64,000 nt of DNA, taken from positions 25,386 to 89,385 of the forward strand of contig JAFLTY010000005.1 in assembly GCA_022509065.1 (NCBI GenBank), written 5' to 3'. The notes below the pieces were generated by a model. That model saw nothing but the letters and a program-made list of their open reading frames with translations. It was not told the DNA's origin and searched no databases. A program made the position numbers and the translations under genes. The stretch comes from Muribaculaceae bacterium (GTDB lineage: Bacteria; Bacteroidota; Bacteroidia; Bacteroidales; Muribaculaceae). Within the stretch, counting starts at the first letter, position 1, and the number at the start of each line of letters is the position of its first letter. Below are positions 44,346-53,121 of this stretch, piece by piece.

Positions 44346-45500
44346 TCAGGCAAGGAATCCCAGCAGGACACCGGCTGCAACAGCAGAACCTATCACACCG
44401 GCTACGTTGGGACCCATGGCATGCATGAGCAGATAGTTGTCGGGCGCATATTCCAGACCGAGGTTATTAGATATACGTGCTGACATGGGAACTGCTGATA
44501 CACCGGCGTTACCGATAAGAGGATTGATTTTCTTCGATTTAGGCAATACAAGATTGAACAGTTTGACAAAAAGCACCCCGCTTGACGAAGCGATTATGAA
44601 TGCCATGAAGCCCAGGAAGAAAATAAAGATGGTCTGCGGTGTCAGGAACTGCGATGCTTGTGTCGAGGCGCCCACAGTCATACCCAACAGTATAGTAACG
44701 ATGTCAGTCAGAGCGTTGCTTGCAGTCTTTGCAAGACGCGTTGTCACGCCGCACTCGCGCAACAGGTTGCCGAAGAACAGCATACCAAGCAGGGGAAGTC
44801 CCGAGGGTACCACGAAACATGTCAGCAACATGCCGATGATGGGGAAGATTATTTTTTCGTTCTGTGAGACGGCACGCGCGGGTTTCATGCGGATAAGACG
44901 TTCTTTCTTGGTTGTGAACAGCCGCATAATAGGCGGTTGTATGACGGGAACCAAGGCCATGTACGAGTATGCCGACACTGCTATCGCACCCATAAGGTTG
45001 GGAGCCAGCTTAGACGACAGGAATATGGCTGTTGGGCCGTCGGCACCTCCGATAATCGCAATTGCTCCTGCTTGGTCAGGTGCGAACCCGATGGCAAGCG
45101 CCACCATATATGCGCCGAAAATACCGAACTGGGCGGCAGCTCCGATAAGCATCAGTTTGGGGTTGGCGATAAGAGCCGAGAAGTCTGTCATGGCGCCGAT
45201 GCCAAGGAAGATAAGCGGTGGATACCATCCGGCAGACACACCGTTATAGAGGATATTGAGCACCGAACCTTCCTCATAAATGCCGATTTCGAGACCGGCA
45301 CCGGTATTGAAGGGAATATTGCCTATAAGTATACCGAAACCGATGGGCACGAGTAGCATGGGCTCGAAATTCTTCTTGATGGCAAGCCAGATAAAGAAGA
45401 GACCGACAGCCAGCATAACGAAGTTACCAAACTCGGCGTTGGCAAAGCCGGTGAGTTCCCAGAAACGTGTAAGATTTTGTGAAAAAAAGTTTTCAGTCAT
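44346..45500 (-). CDS. mmdB: Na+-translocating decarboxylase beta subunit
   Basis: A 384-aa inner-membrane subunit with about nine to eleven helices that couples carboxyl release from biotin to Na+ export. The Asp in IIGGADGPTAIF (D154) corresponds to the conserved Na+-site Asp203 region of oxaloacetate decarboxylase beta, and the following SSKLAP is present. In this operon it serves methylmalonyl-CoA decarboxylase and not oxaloacetate decarboxylase, because the carboxyltransferase partner is the acyl-CoA type. It starts 66 bases after the biotin carrier. Confidence 0.93.
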   Translation of the reverse strand: MTENFFSQNLTRFWELTGFANAEFGNFVMLAVGLFFIWLAIKKNFEPMLLVPIGFGILIGNIPFNTGAGLEIGIYEEGSVLNILYNGVSAGWYPPLIFLGIGAMTDFSALIANPKLMLIGAAAQFGIFGAYMVALAIGFAPDQAGAIAIIGGADGPTAIFLSSKLAPNLMGAIAVSAYSYMALVPVIQPPIMRLFTTKKERLIRMKPARAVSQNEKIIFPIIGMLLTCFVVPSGLPLLGMLFFGNLLRECGVTTRLAKTASNALTDIVTILLGMTVGASTQASQFLTPQTIFIFFLGFMAFIIASSSGVLFVKLFNLVLPKSKKINPLIGNAGVSAVPMSARISNNLGLEYAPDNYLLMHAMGPNVAGVIGSAVAAGVLLGFLA

Positions 45501-45566
45501 ATCAATAATTTTTTAGTAGCTGTCCAAGTTTCCGTTTAAGTTGACAACGAGACTCAGACCATTACC

Positions 45567-46004
45567 TTATTCCAGAGTAATGAGCAGACCGCCGTCGGGA
45601 ACTGCATCGCCGGGATTAACATTTATTGAAGCTACTTTGCCGTCACGACCGGCGTGTATGGCGTTTTCCATCTTCATGGCTTCGAGAACGAGCACTGTGT
45701 CCGAAGCTTTAACGCTGTCACCCACTTTCACGGGGATGGAAAGTACTGTTCCGGGCAGCGGAGCCTTGATCTGATAACCGCCGGTTGAAGGCGCCGCAGC
45801 TTTCTGCACTACTTTTTCACCTTCCGATGTACGGGGAGCTGCCGCAGGACGGGGAGCTGTTTTTACTACTGTTGATGCAGCCTTCTCGGGCAACTCTACC
45901 TTATAAGGCGTACCGTTCACTTCTACGTATACCTGAGTGCCGTCTACATCACCAACGGTCACGGTATAATTGGTACCGTTAACTTTATATTTGTATTCTT
46001 TCAT
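45567..46004 (-). CDS. mmdC: Biotin carrier subunit
   Basis: A 145-aa protein with an N-terminal beta-domain, a flexible Pro/Ala-rich linker (about 48-75) and a C-terminal biotinyl domain; the biotin Lys111 is in EAMKMEN. The start at 46004 (MKEYKYKVNG) is chosen because the longer frame would run into the coding end of the gamma-type gene. It shuttles CO2 between the carboxyltransferase and the beta subunit. Confidence 0.93.
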   Translation of the reverse strand: MKEYKYKVNGTNYTVTVGDVDGTQVYVEVNGTPYKVELPEKAASTVVKTAPRPAAAPRTSEGEKVVQKAAAPSTGGYQIKAPLPGTVLSIPVKVGDSVKASDTVLVLEAMKMENAIHAGRDGKVASINVNPGDAVPDGGLLITLE

Positions 46005-46066
46005 TGTTTTTCTGTTAAAAAAGTTTTTTATTGATGGCTTTTCGCAGTATTGAAAGCTTTTGCCGT

Positions 46067-46969
46067 TTAACGGCGGCGCGGCACTTCGCGAAGACCGTAA
46101 ATCTTTGAGCTCCAAGGCGAATAAGCTCGTTTCATCTTACGGACGGTCAGCATGAACGATTCGTTGTCGTGCTGATTGAAATGTTCATGAAGAGCCATGG
46201 TGATTGCGGCAATTTCTTCACCTGAATCATGATCGCCGCGAGCAACCTCAGTCACATGAACGCCCATGGCATCGGCTTTTCTGACGCGAGCTGTCTTTTT
46301 ACCTATCATGCTGACGACGTAGAAGCATAGACAGAGTACAAGCAGCGCGCCGAACACTATACACATTGCCATGAGGGTCATGGTGAAACCGTTAGGGTCG
46401 TTTGTGGCAAACGATTCGATACGCGGATTCGTGTCCTTGATAAGGTTGGCACTCCCGGGAGTGACGTAGTTTTCTGCATCGTTTGGTGTGCAGACTATCC
46501 ACTCTTCGGCGCCATCTTCGGTGCGCGCCCATGATTGGTCACTGCCAAGCGACGCGGGTACGACAACAGCATCGAGCAACTTGCCACCGGCATCGTATAT
46601 GCCGATCCAGTTGTCCTGATTAGGTACAAGTGTGAACGATGTGTGCAAGGGACCCAGCGTTGGGTTACCATCGGCATAGAACACTATATGCTGTCTTTTG
46701 CCCATGGTGGTGATTTCCGAGCCCACGGGGACGGCGTATTTGGTTTTATTTGTGCTGTCGTTGGTGATGTAGATGGAGTTGATATTGAGCGGGGCGAAAT
46801 TGCCATTGAAAAGCTCAATCCACGCAGTGTGCTGTCCGTATTCGTCAATGATGTTGGAATTATTGTCCACCATCACCTCGTTGATGCGAAGAGCCTCAAG
46901 ATTGCGGGCGTTTATTGAAAAAACACCGGCAATGAGCAAAGCCACCACGACAAAGATATTTTTTTTCAT
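46067..46969 (-). CDS. OadG-type decarboxylase subunit with lamin-tail domain
   Basis: A 300-aa membrane protein. After a signal peptide (MKKNIFVVVALLIAGVFS) comes a lamin-tail-like (LTD) domain at about 27-165 (LRINEVMVDNNSNIIDEYGQ...WIELFNGN), and then one membrane helix (about 196-218) followed by the OadG-like cytoplasmic tail. OadG/MmdD subunits are usually only 60-120 aa and assemble the pump. The extracytoplasmic LTD domain is unusual in length and must face the periplasm. The start at 46969 fits the signal peptide; a longer frame is accidental. Confidence 0.82.
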   Translation of the reverse strand: MKKNIFVVVALLIAGVFSINARNLEALRINEVMVDNNSNIIDEYGQHTAWIELFNGNFAPLNINSIYITNDSTNKTKYAVPVGSEITTMGKRQHIVFYADGNPTLGPLHTSFTLVPNQDNWIGIYDAGGKLLDAVVVPASLGSDQSWARTEDGAEEWIVCTPNDAENYVTPGSANLIKDTNPRIESFATNDPNGFTMTLMAMCIVFGALLVLCLCFYVVSMIGKKTARVRKADAMGVHVTEVARGDHDSGEEIAAITMALHEHFNQHDNESFMLTVRKMKRAYSPWSSKIYGLREVPRRR

Positions 46970-47080
46970 CTTAAATGTTTTGTTTTTGGTTTTGAATGTC
47001 CTAACCTCTCCGCATTCCACAGAATCCACTACGCGGCTTTCGTTCCGCATCGTGAATTCCGCAGTATGCAATTTATGTTA

Positions 47081-48634
47081 TCAGAGGGGTATATTGCCGT
47101 GTTTCTTGGCAGGATTGGTGACTTTCTTGGTCTGCAACTGCTGGAGGGCACGGATGACACGGAAACGGGTGTTACGCGGTTCTATAACATCATCGATATA
47201 ACCATACTTGGCAGCGTTGTAGGGGTTGCAGAAAAGCTTGTTGTATTCAGCTTCTTTTTCGGCAAGAACTTTCTTGGGATCTTCGGCCTCTTTAGCTTCC
47301 TTGGCGTAGAGCACTTCTACAGCGCCAGCACCACCCATAACGGCGATTTCGGCTGTCGGCCATGCATAGTTCATGTCACCGCGAAGTTGTTTACAGCTCA
47401 TCACAATGTGGCTGCCACCATAGCTCTTACGCAAAGTGACCGTCACCTTGGGAACAGTTGCTTCGCCGTAAGCGTAAAGTAGTTTTGCTCCGTGAAGGAT
47501 GACGCCGTTGTATTCCTGACCGGTACCGGGGAGGAATCCGGGGACGTCAACCAGAGTTACCAAAGGAATGTTGAAGGCATCGCAGAAACGCACGAAACGT
47601 GCGCCTTTGCGGCTGGCGTTGCAGTCGAGAACACCGGCAAGGTATTTGGGCTGGTTGGCTACGATACCAACGGCTTGTCCGTTGAAACGTGCGAAACCTA
47701 CAATGAGGTTCTTAGCGTAGTCGCGCTGTATTTCGAGGAACTCGCCATTGTCGATAATTGCGCCGATAACCTCGTACATGTCGTAAGGACGGTTTGGCGA
47801 TTCGGGGATGATCTCGTTAAGAGAGTCTTCCAGACGATCTATGGGGTCGTTGCACTCAACAAGCGGAGTTTCCTCGAGGTTGTTTTGGGGAAGATAGCTG
47901 AACAGTTTGCGGATGATGCGTATTGCATCTTCGCCGTCTTCGGCAGCTATATGGCAGACGCCTGACTTTGACGAATGAACCTCGGCACCACCGAGAGCGT
48001 CCTGGCTTACATCTTCGCCGGTAACTGTCTTAACAACCTTGGGACCGGTAAGGAACATATAGCTGATGCCTTTTGCCATGATGGTGAAGTCGGTAAGAGC
48101 GGGCGAATAAACGGCACCACCGGCACACGGGCCAAGGATACCCGAAATCTGAGGTATGACACCCGAAGCCATGATGTTGCGCTGGAATATTTCGGCATAA
48201 CCGGCAAGTGCGTTGATACCTTCCTGGATACGCGCGCCACCCGAGTCGTTAAGACCAATGACGGGAGCTCCCATCTTCATGGCCATATCCATGATTTTGC
48301 ATATTTTCAATGCGAGTGTTTCGGAGAGCGAGCCCCCGAACACGGTGAAGTCCTGCGCAAAAACATAGACAAGGCGACCGTCTATTGTACCGTAACCGGT
48401 AACAACGCCGTCGCCGAGTATTACTTTCTTCTCTTGTCCGAAGTTGTGACAGCGATGTGTCACAAACATATCGAGTTCTTCAAACGAACCCTCGTCAAGG
48501 AGTTGAGCTATGCGTTCGCGAGCTGTGTATTTGCCACGTTCGTGCTGTTTGTCGATAGCTTTCTGGCCACCACCCAGACGTGCTTGGGCGCGTAGTTCGA
48601 TAAGCTCTTTTACTTTGTCAAGTTGTGAACTCAT
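47081..48634 (-). CDS. mmdA: Methylmalonyl-CoA decarboxylase carboxyltransferase subunit
   Basis: A 517-aa acyl-CoA carboxyltransferase of the propionyl/methylmalonyl type. The two crotonase-like halves are intact, with [10 protein letters not shown] (about residues 129-138) and [13 protein letters not shown] near 430, and the N-terminal [13 protein letters not shown]. It moves the carboxyl group of (S)-methylmalonyl-CoA to biotin; the beta subunit then drives Na+ export. It lies 111 bases upstream of the OadG-type gene and 115 bases downstream of the epimerase. Confidence 0.94.
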   Translation of the reverse strand: MSSQLDKVKELIELRAQARLGGGQKAIDKQHERGKYTARERIAQLLDEGSFEELDMFVTHRCHNFGQEKKVILGDGVVTGYGTIDGRLVYVFAQDFTVFGGSLSETLALKICKIMDMAMKMGAPVIGLNDSGGARIQEGINALAGYAEIFQRNIMASGVIPQISGILGPCAGGAVYSPALTDFTIMAKGISYMFLTGPKVVKTVTGEDVSQDALGGAEVHSSKSGVCHIAAEDGEDAIRIIRKLFSYLPQNNLEETPLVECNDPIDRLEDSLNEIIPESPNRPYDMYEVIGAIIDNGEFLEIQRDYAKNLIVGFARFNGQAVGIVANQPKYLAGVLDCNASRKGARFVRFCDAFNIPLVTLVDVPGFLPGTGQEYNGVILHGAKLLYAYGEATVPKVTVTLRKSYGGSHIVMSCKQLRGDMNYAWPTAEIAVMGGAGAVEVLYAKEAKEAEDPKKVLAEKEAEYNKLFCNPYNAAKYGYIDDVIEPRNTRFRVIRALQQLQTKKVTNPAKKHGNIPL

Positions 48635-48749
48635 TATGATTGATGTGGTTAATGGGTTAATTTCGAAAAATATTCAATCCGGTGCCATGACCGTGCGGCT
48701 ATCTACCAATTTAAACGGAACTGTGGCAACCGGCAGGAAAATACACTTA

Positions 48750-49202
48750 TCAGACCTTATCGTTAAGGACATGTTCGGCTGCTGTGCCGATGGGGTCTTC
48801 ACACAGTTCGATGAGTGTGCCAACAGTCGATTTGGGATGCAGGAAGGCGATATTGAGACCTTCGGCACCACGACGAGGAGCTTTGTCTATAACCTGACAG
48901 CCTTTTTCCTGTACTTCGGCAAGTGCATTGGCAACACCGTCGGCTATGGCGAAAGCCATGTGCTGAATACCGCCGCGACCTCCGTTTTTCTCAATGAATT
49001 TGCAAATGGCACTCTCGGGAGCGGTACCTTCAAGAAGTTCTATTTTTGTCTGGCCTACTTTGAAGAAAGCAGTGCGTACTTTTTGATCGGCCACTTCTTC
49101 TATGGCAAAGCATTTCAGACCAAGCATGTTTTCGTAGAAAGGTATAGCCTCGTCGAGCGACGGCACAGCGATACCGATGTGTTCAATGTGAGAAATTTCC
49201 AT
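48750..49202 (-). CDS. mce: Methylmalonyl-CoA epimerase
   Basis: A 150-aa vicinal-oxygen-chelate enzyme that interconverts (R)- and (S)-methylmalonyl-CoA. Metal-ligand residues are in HIEHIGIAV (His8), GGIQHMAFAI (His) and IELCEDP near 137 (Glu). It is the first gene of the operon, so substrate supply is coupled to decarboxylation. No mutase gene is in the window. The ATG at 49202 is typical. Confidence 0.95.
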   Translation of the reverse strand: MEISHIEHIGIAVPSLDEAIPFYENMLGLKCFAIEEVADQKVRTAFFKVGQTKIELLEGTAPESAICKFIEKNGGRGGIQHMAFAIADGVANALAEVQEKGCQVIDKAPRRGAEGLNIAFLHPKSTVGTLIELCEDPIGTAAEHVLNDKV

Positions 49203-49280
49203 GATTAAAAATATTGGGTTTAGGTTAATTGATTGTTTCTATGCTTCAAACACAAACTTAACAGATTGTATTTCAATTTA

Positions 49281-49336
49281 TTGCAGCGTGTTACAGGTTT
49301 TTCACCGCGCACGGCTGCAACTTCAGTGCAAAGTTA
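49281..49336 (-). promoter_or_regulatory. mce leader hairpin and -7 box
   Basis: On the minus strand TAACTTTG (49336-49329) fits the -7 box; no clear -33 is seen. The 120-base leader begins with a 10-bp stem: TTGCAG/CTGCAA and CGTG/CACG with one bulged base (49281-49290 with 49310-49320). It does not resemble a cobalamin riboswitch. Confidence 0.45.
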
Positions 49337-49392
49337 AACATTTTTTCGACAAAAACCCACATTTTCAAATCAAAAGCGACCTGGAGACGTAC

Positions 49393-49439
49393 TTCAAGCA
49401 TTAGAGTTCAAGCATTAGAGTCGTACTTCAAGCATTAGA
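49393..49439. repeat. Three direct copies of a 13-base unit
   Basis: TTCAAGCATTAGA occurs at 49393-49405, 49407-49419 and 49427-49439; two of the three extend to CGTACTTCAAGCATTAGA. The rest of 49203-49641 holds no gene. Confidence 0.9.
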
Positions 49440-49588
49440 CTGCCAATACCTCCAAACCATCCGACTGATTTCCTGACTCAGCATCCGACAAACGCCGAAA
49501 ACACATCACGAAAATCGCCGTCTCCACGTGGATCAAGCAAAATGCATATAGTGAAATAAATCCACACACTGAGACGGCAGAATCAAAA

Positions 49589-49616
49589 GAACGACGGATA
49601 AACATATCCGCCGTTC
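49589..49616 (-). terminator. Terminator after the subtilase gene
   Basis: A 12-base stem with one mismatch (GAACGACGGATA with TATCCGCCGTTC), a 4-base loop and TTTTGATT on the minus strand. Confidence 0.8.
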
Positions 49617-49641
49617 CTTTATCGATATAGTATGTCAATCC

Positions 49642-51858
49642 TTAACGGAGGATGACTTTGCGTGTTTCGGTGTTATTGGGGGTGGTGACTTTGAAGACAT
49701 AGACACCGGGAGCAACATGGTCGGCGTTCACTGTCACTTTGTTACCATCAGCTTTTTCGGAAGCGACGCAGTTGCCTGAGAGGTCGTAAATACGCGTTTC
49801 TATATTGTTGACACCGGCAACAAAGACTTCGAAGGTGTGTCCATCAGCAGTTGTGATGATTGCGTTGTCAACATCGGCTGCGACATCCATAACGGTTGAG
49901 CGACTCAGCACTTCCTTGATACCGGCCAAGGCGTTTATCTTACCGGCACCCCAACGATATTTCTCTTCCTCGATCATGAGGTCGGTGGTCGCGGTCAGCT
50001 CGATAATTTCAATCACTTCGTTGACAGTCATGTCGGGTTTAGCCTGGAGCCATGTAGCAACAACACCTGCTGCAAAGGGACTTGCCATGGATGTGCCCTG
50101 CATAGCTTGCCATGAACTTGTACGCACAAACAGTCCGTCTCCGGGCATCTCATACCTGCCGCTCAATTGGCCGTTACCAAGATTTTCGGCATCGACGTTA
50201 TATTTGTTTACTGACGAGATGACAACCTCACCCGGAGCACAAACAACAGGTAAGGTACGGCCGGAAGGTGTGTATCCGTAACTTGAGAAGTTACTTATTG
50301 AGCCAACTGCTGCACCACCAGTATAGCTTATAGCAGAGCCGGAAAGCACCGGGAAGGAGCGTGCCGTGCAGAACGAGCCAACAGCGATGACATTTTCGCC
50401 GCAAGCCATGCCGTTAATGGAATTGTCAGGATTACCATTTATGAAACCGGGCTGGCTCTGAGACATAAACACCATATTATTGGCAAAGCCGTTGATGGTC
50501 TGACCCTGCTTGGGTGTTACCTCTATGCCAAAGAGGCGCGATGTCTGACCTGTGGACAGGTTGAGATTAATGGTGACGTTGTAACGGTTGTTTATCGGGT
50601 CGACGTTCGAGGACATGCGAAGAGTACCGCTGAAGCCACTTGATGAAAATCCCGACATATCGCCTTGCGCTACGGACTTTCCGGCAAGATTGGCATCGAG
50701 GGTGTAGGTAAAGACGTCACGACTTGTTGCACGGTCATACACGAAAACACGTACATCAAACACTTGATTGTCCGATCCCCAAAGGTCTACGATGCCGTTG
50801 GCGCTTCCGGTTGTGTAGTTGTCGTTACCGATAAAAGTCTTTACGGCTTTGCTTGTGGTCTCAAACGACAGGTTATCGGTACCGGAGTTTCCTGCTGATA
50901 TGAATATAATGGCGTCTTTACCCAATGTGGCCAGGCTTCTTGAGAAAGCGTCCGTGCCGTCGTGCGGACCTATGGTGTTACCCAGCGAAAGGTTTACCAC
51001 ACAAGGTTTTTTCTGCGCTTTAGCATACTTGACGATATTATCGACGCCATTAAGGATGTTGGCATCACTGAGTGGCCCGCAAGCAAGAGCGAGTTCGGCG
51101 TCGGTGGCTACACCATAATAAGGCATTGCCGAACCCTGAGCGTCTTGCTTCACTATATTCGCGCGTCCGTTTGAGCCGAGTTCAGCATATTCGGCCGGGC
51201 CTTTATAACTGCCCGCCATGATGCCGAGCACATGAGTGGCGTGGGATTCGGTGGTAGTCTCGGATGTGAAGTTGGATATCGATACAGGGTCTGTATATTG
51301 AATGGGCGCACCGCTATTGCTTTTGTAAACCCAGAGCGATTTTGTGCGAGGTTGTCCGTCGGCAGTCAAAAAGTTTATATGGTTGACATCGAGACCGGTG
51401 TCAAACAGCGAGGCTATCACGCCTTTGCCTGTATATTGCACACCACCCAAGCCGGTTCCATTTTGGACTTCGTCGACAAAGGTAGCAGCGCGCGCTGCTT
51501 TCATTAGGGGTTTGTTTTCAAAACCAAGAGATATTCTAAGGACGCCCGGTAGCTCTGCCACACGTTCCATCTGGTCGGGCGTAAGGCTAACGATAGCCGA
51601 GTTGCCGATATTCGACATTATCTCGATTTCCTCGTTTCCGAAATCTATACCGTTTTCGTCAAACTCGACGATAACGTTATATGTGGGCTCAACACGAGCA
51701 TTGGCTGCAAGCGGATTGGTGCCGGGTTGTGCTATAGCGCCCGATTGTTGCTCGAAACGATAGTTTTCAATAGCAAAACGCCCCGCCGGGTCAATCTTAT
51801 TTTGTGCCACAGCGCTGACGGCTAAGGTAGAAAGTATGAGGAAAGTGATTTTTTTCAT
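49642..51858 (-). CDS. Secreted subtilisin-family serine protease (S8) with C-terminal tail
   Basis: A 738-aa exported protease. The signal peptide ends VAQ. The catalytic triad is D153 in FDTGLD, H206 in SHATHV and S590 in GTSMASP, with oxyanion Asn324 in SAGNSG. A large insertion (about 330-480) is beta-rich. The C-terminal 80 residues (IYDLSGNCVASEKADGNKV...GVYVFKV) are a sorting-like tail, similar to that of secreted Bacteroidetes proteins. It lies 355 bases downstream of the susCD operon on the same strand, suggesting use of peptides or proteins. Confidence 0.9.
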   Translation of the reverse strand: MKKITFLILSTLAVSAVAQNKIDPAGRFAIENYRFEQQSGAIAQPGTNPLAANARVEPTYNVIVEFDENGIDFGNEEIEIMSNIGNSAIVSLTPDQMERVAELPGVLRISLGFENKPLMKAARAATFVDEVQNGTGLGGVQYTGKGVIASLFDTGLDVNHINFLTADGQPRTKSLWVYKSNSGAPIQYTDPVSISNFTSETTTESHATHVLGIMAGSYKGPAEYAELGSNGRANIVKQDAQGSAMPYYGVATDAELALACGPLSDANILNGVDNIVKYAKAQKKPCVVNLSLGNTIGPHDGTDAFSRSLATLGKDAIIFISAGNSGTDNLSFETTSKAVKTFIGNDNYTTGSANGIVDLWGSDNQVFDVRVFVYDRATSRDVFTYTLDANLAGKSVAQGDMSGFSSSGFSGTLRMSSNVDPINNRYNVTINLNLSTGQTSRLFGIEVTPKQGQTINGFANNMVFMSQSQPGFINGNPDNSINGMACGENVIAVGSFCTARSFPVLSGSAISYTGGAAVGSISNFSSYGYTPSGRTLPVVCAPGEVVISSVNKYNVDAENLGNGQLSGRYEMPGDGLFVRTSSWQAMQGTSMASPFAAGVVATWLQAKPDMTVNEVIEIIELTATTDLMIEEEKYRWGAGKINALAGIKEVLSRSTVMDVAADVDNAIITTADGHTFEVFVAGVNNIETRIYDLSGNCVASEKADGNKVTVNADHVAPGVYVFKVTTPNNTETRKVILR

Positions 51859-52117
51859 ATTGATTGGTTTATTGATTAATTATTTACTAATTGCAAAGTT
51901 AATAAATATTTTATTACAAAGAAATACTTTTTTAACATTTTAACTTTACAAAAGACCGGTGCGTGAAGATGAAAAGAAGGAGTAATACAGAAAGTGTTTG
52001 CAATGCGCGCACTTTAAAATACCTGCCGCCATTGCGAAGTATGTATGACGCTGGGCTCGTCAATTTCACTTTTATGACATCGGCAACACACGAAGACAGC
52101 GACCGCGACTGACAACA

Positions 52118-52155
52118 TACAGAGACAGCGAGCTGCACTGCTCGCTGTCTCTGTA
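52118..52155 (-). terminator. Long inverted repeat after the susCD operon
   Basis: A perfect 16-bp stem (52118-52133 with 52140-52155) and a 6-base loop, downstream of the Calx-beta lipoprotein. On the minus strand it is followed by TGTTGTCAG, with no T-tract, so its action as a terminator is uncertain. The rest of 51859-52213 has no gene; a -7-like TAACTTTG for the subtilase lies at 51901-51894. Confidence 0.65.
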
Positions 52156-52213
52156 TCGGTTGTCCGGCAGTTTGCGGTTAGGCAAAGCAGCCAAGACGGT
52201 GACTTTTCAATTA

Positions 52214-53098
52214 TTAACGGGTCATCTTCATTTCGTAGTAAGCATCCAGACCGCCGGCCCATGAGCTTCCCGTCCAAGCATACAGGATGATGGTGTCGTC
52301 GGGATAGAACTCGATGGTACGCAGGTCAGAGCTAACTGTACCTACCAGAGCGCCTTCGTCCATGAGGTAACCGTCGGGCGACACACCATAGAGGTAAATT
52401 TCATACTGGCCGCCATACGTTCCAATCATCTGGTCGTAGGGTAGTTCAATGGTAATCTCATTGGACGCCATGTCATAATAATACTCGGCTGTAACTGTCA
52501 GGAGATTGGCACCGGTAAATCCTGACCAACCACTGATGTAAAGTGTCTTTTCGTAACCATCTTCACCTTCATCGACACCGGTGATGGCCAATTTGAACGA
52601 TTCGGGAGATTCGTCGAACCAGTTCATTTCGTTCATTGTCCACTCGCCTTGGAGAGCTTCGTAGAACAGGCCATCATCATCACGGATGGTGACCTCGGTG
52701 GTGTTCTGTGTGCCTATCTTAGCACCTTCGGCTTTGACTATCTGTATGATGAAAGCACGGTCTTCATTGATTTCCATGTCGTTGACAAGAGAAAACTCGA
52801 TGCCAACCTGCGCGGAATCGTTGGGGAAAACGACAGTGTTCGAAGTCAATAGATAATGCACGTTTTCCTGAGCCGGCGAAGAGCTGACTTCAGTGACATC
52901 GACAGTAACGACAACCGGGCCGTTGGTCTTGCCTTTCAATACGAGCGGCGCGTTGACGATGCCTCTATTTTCTTTGACTGTCAAGGTGGCATATTCCATT
53001 TCCACCGTCACATCGCCCGCAGTGTTGTATTCATCGCTGTTACACGATGTGAACAGGAAGCCGGCAACGCCTAACATTAAATATTTGGTCAATTTCAT
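52214..53098 (-). CDS. Calx-beta-like predicted lipoprotein
   Basis: A 294-aa protein with lipobox FTSC (Cys19). Residues about 28-140 fit a Calx-beta-type sandwich (LTVKENRGIVNAPLVLKGKTNGPVVVTVDV...EINEDRAFIIQIVKAEGA...VTIRDDDG), which binds calcium or ligands. The C-terminal half is a second beta domain of unknown kind. It lies 23 bases after susD and is probably a surface-exposed binding partner of the SusCD complex. Confidence 0.8.
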   Translation of the reverse strand: MKLTKYLMLGVAGFLFTSCNSDEYNTAGDVTVEMEYATLTVKENRGIVNAPLVLKGKTNGPVVVTVDVTEVSSSPAQENVHYLLTSNTVVFPNDSAQVGIEFSLVNDMEINEDRAFIIQIVKAEGAKIGTQNTTEVTIRDDDGLFYEALQGEWTMNEMNWFDESPESFKLAITGVDEGEDGYEKTLYISGWSGFTGANLLTVTAEYYYDMASNEITIELPYDQMIGTYGGQYEIYLYGVSPDGYLMDEGALVGTVSSDLRTIEFYPDDTIILYAWTGSSWAGGLDAYYEMKMTR

Positions 53099-53121
53099 AA
53101 TTGATTCAATTTAAAAATTTA

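Noticed and set aside
44437..45249. Plus-strand frame opposite the decarboxylase beta subunit
   Set aside because: The minus strand encodes a complete conserved membrane subunit.
49203..49340. Cobalamin riboswitch before mce
   Set aside because: No B12-box-like sequence; only a short hairpin is seen.
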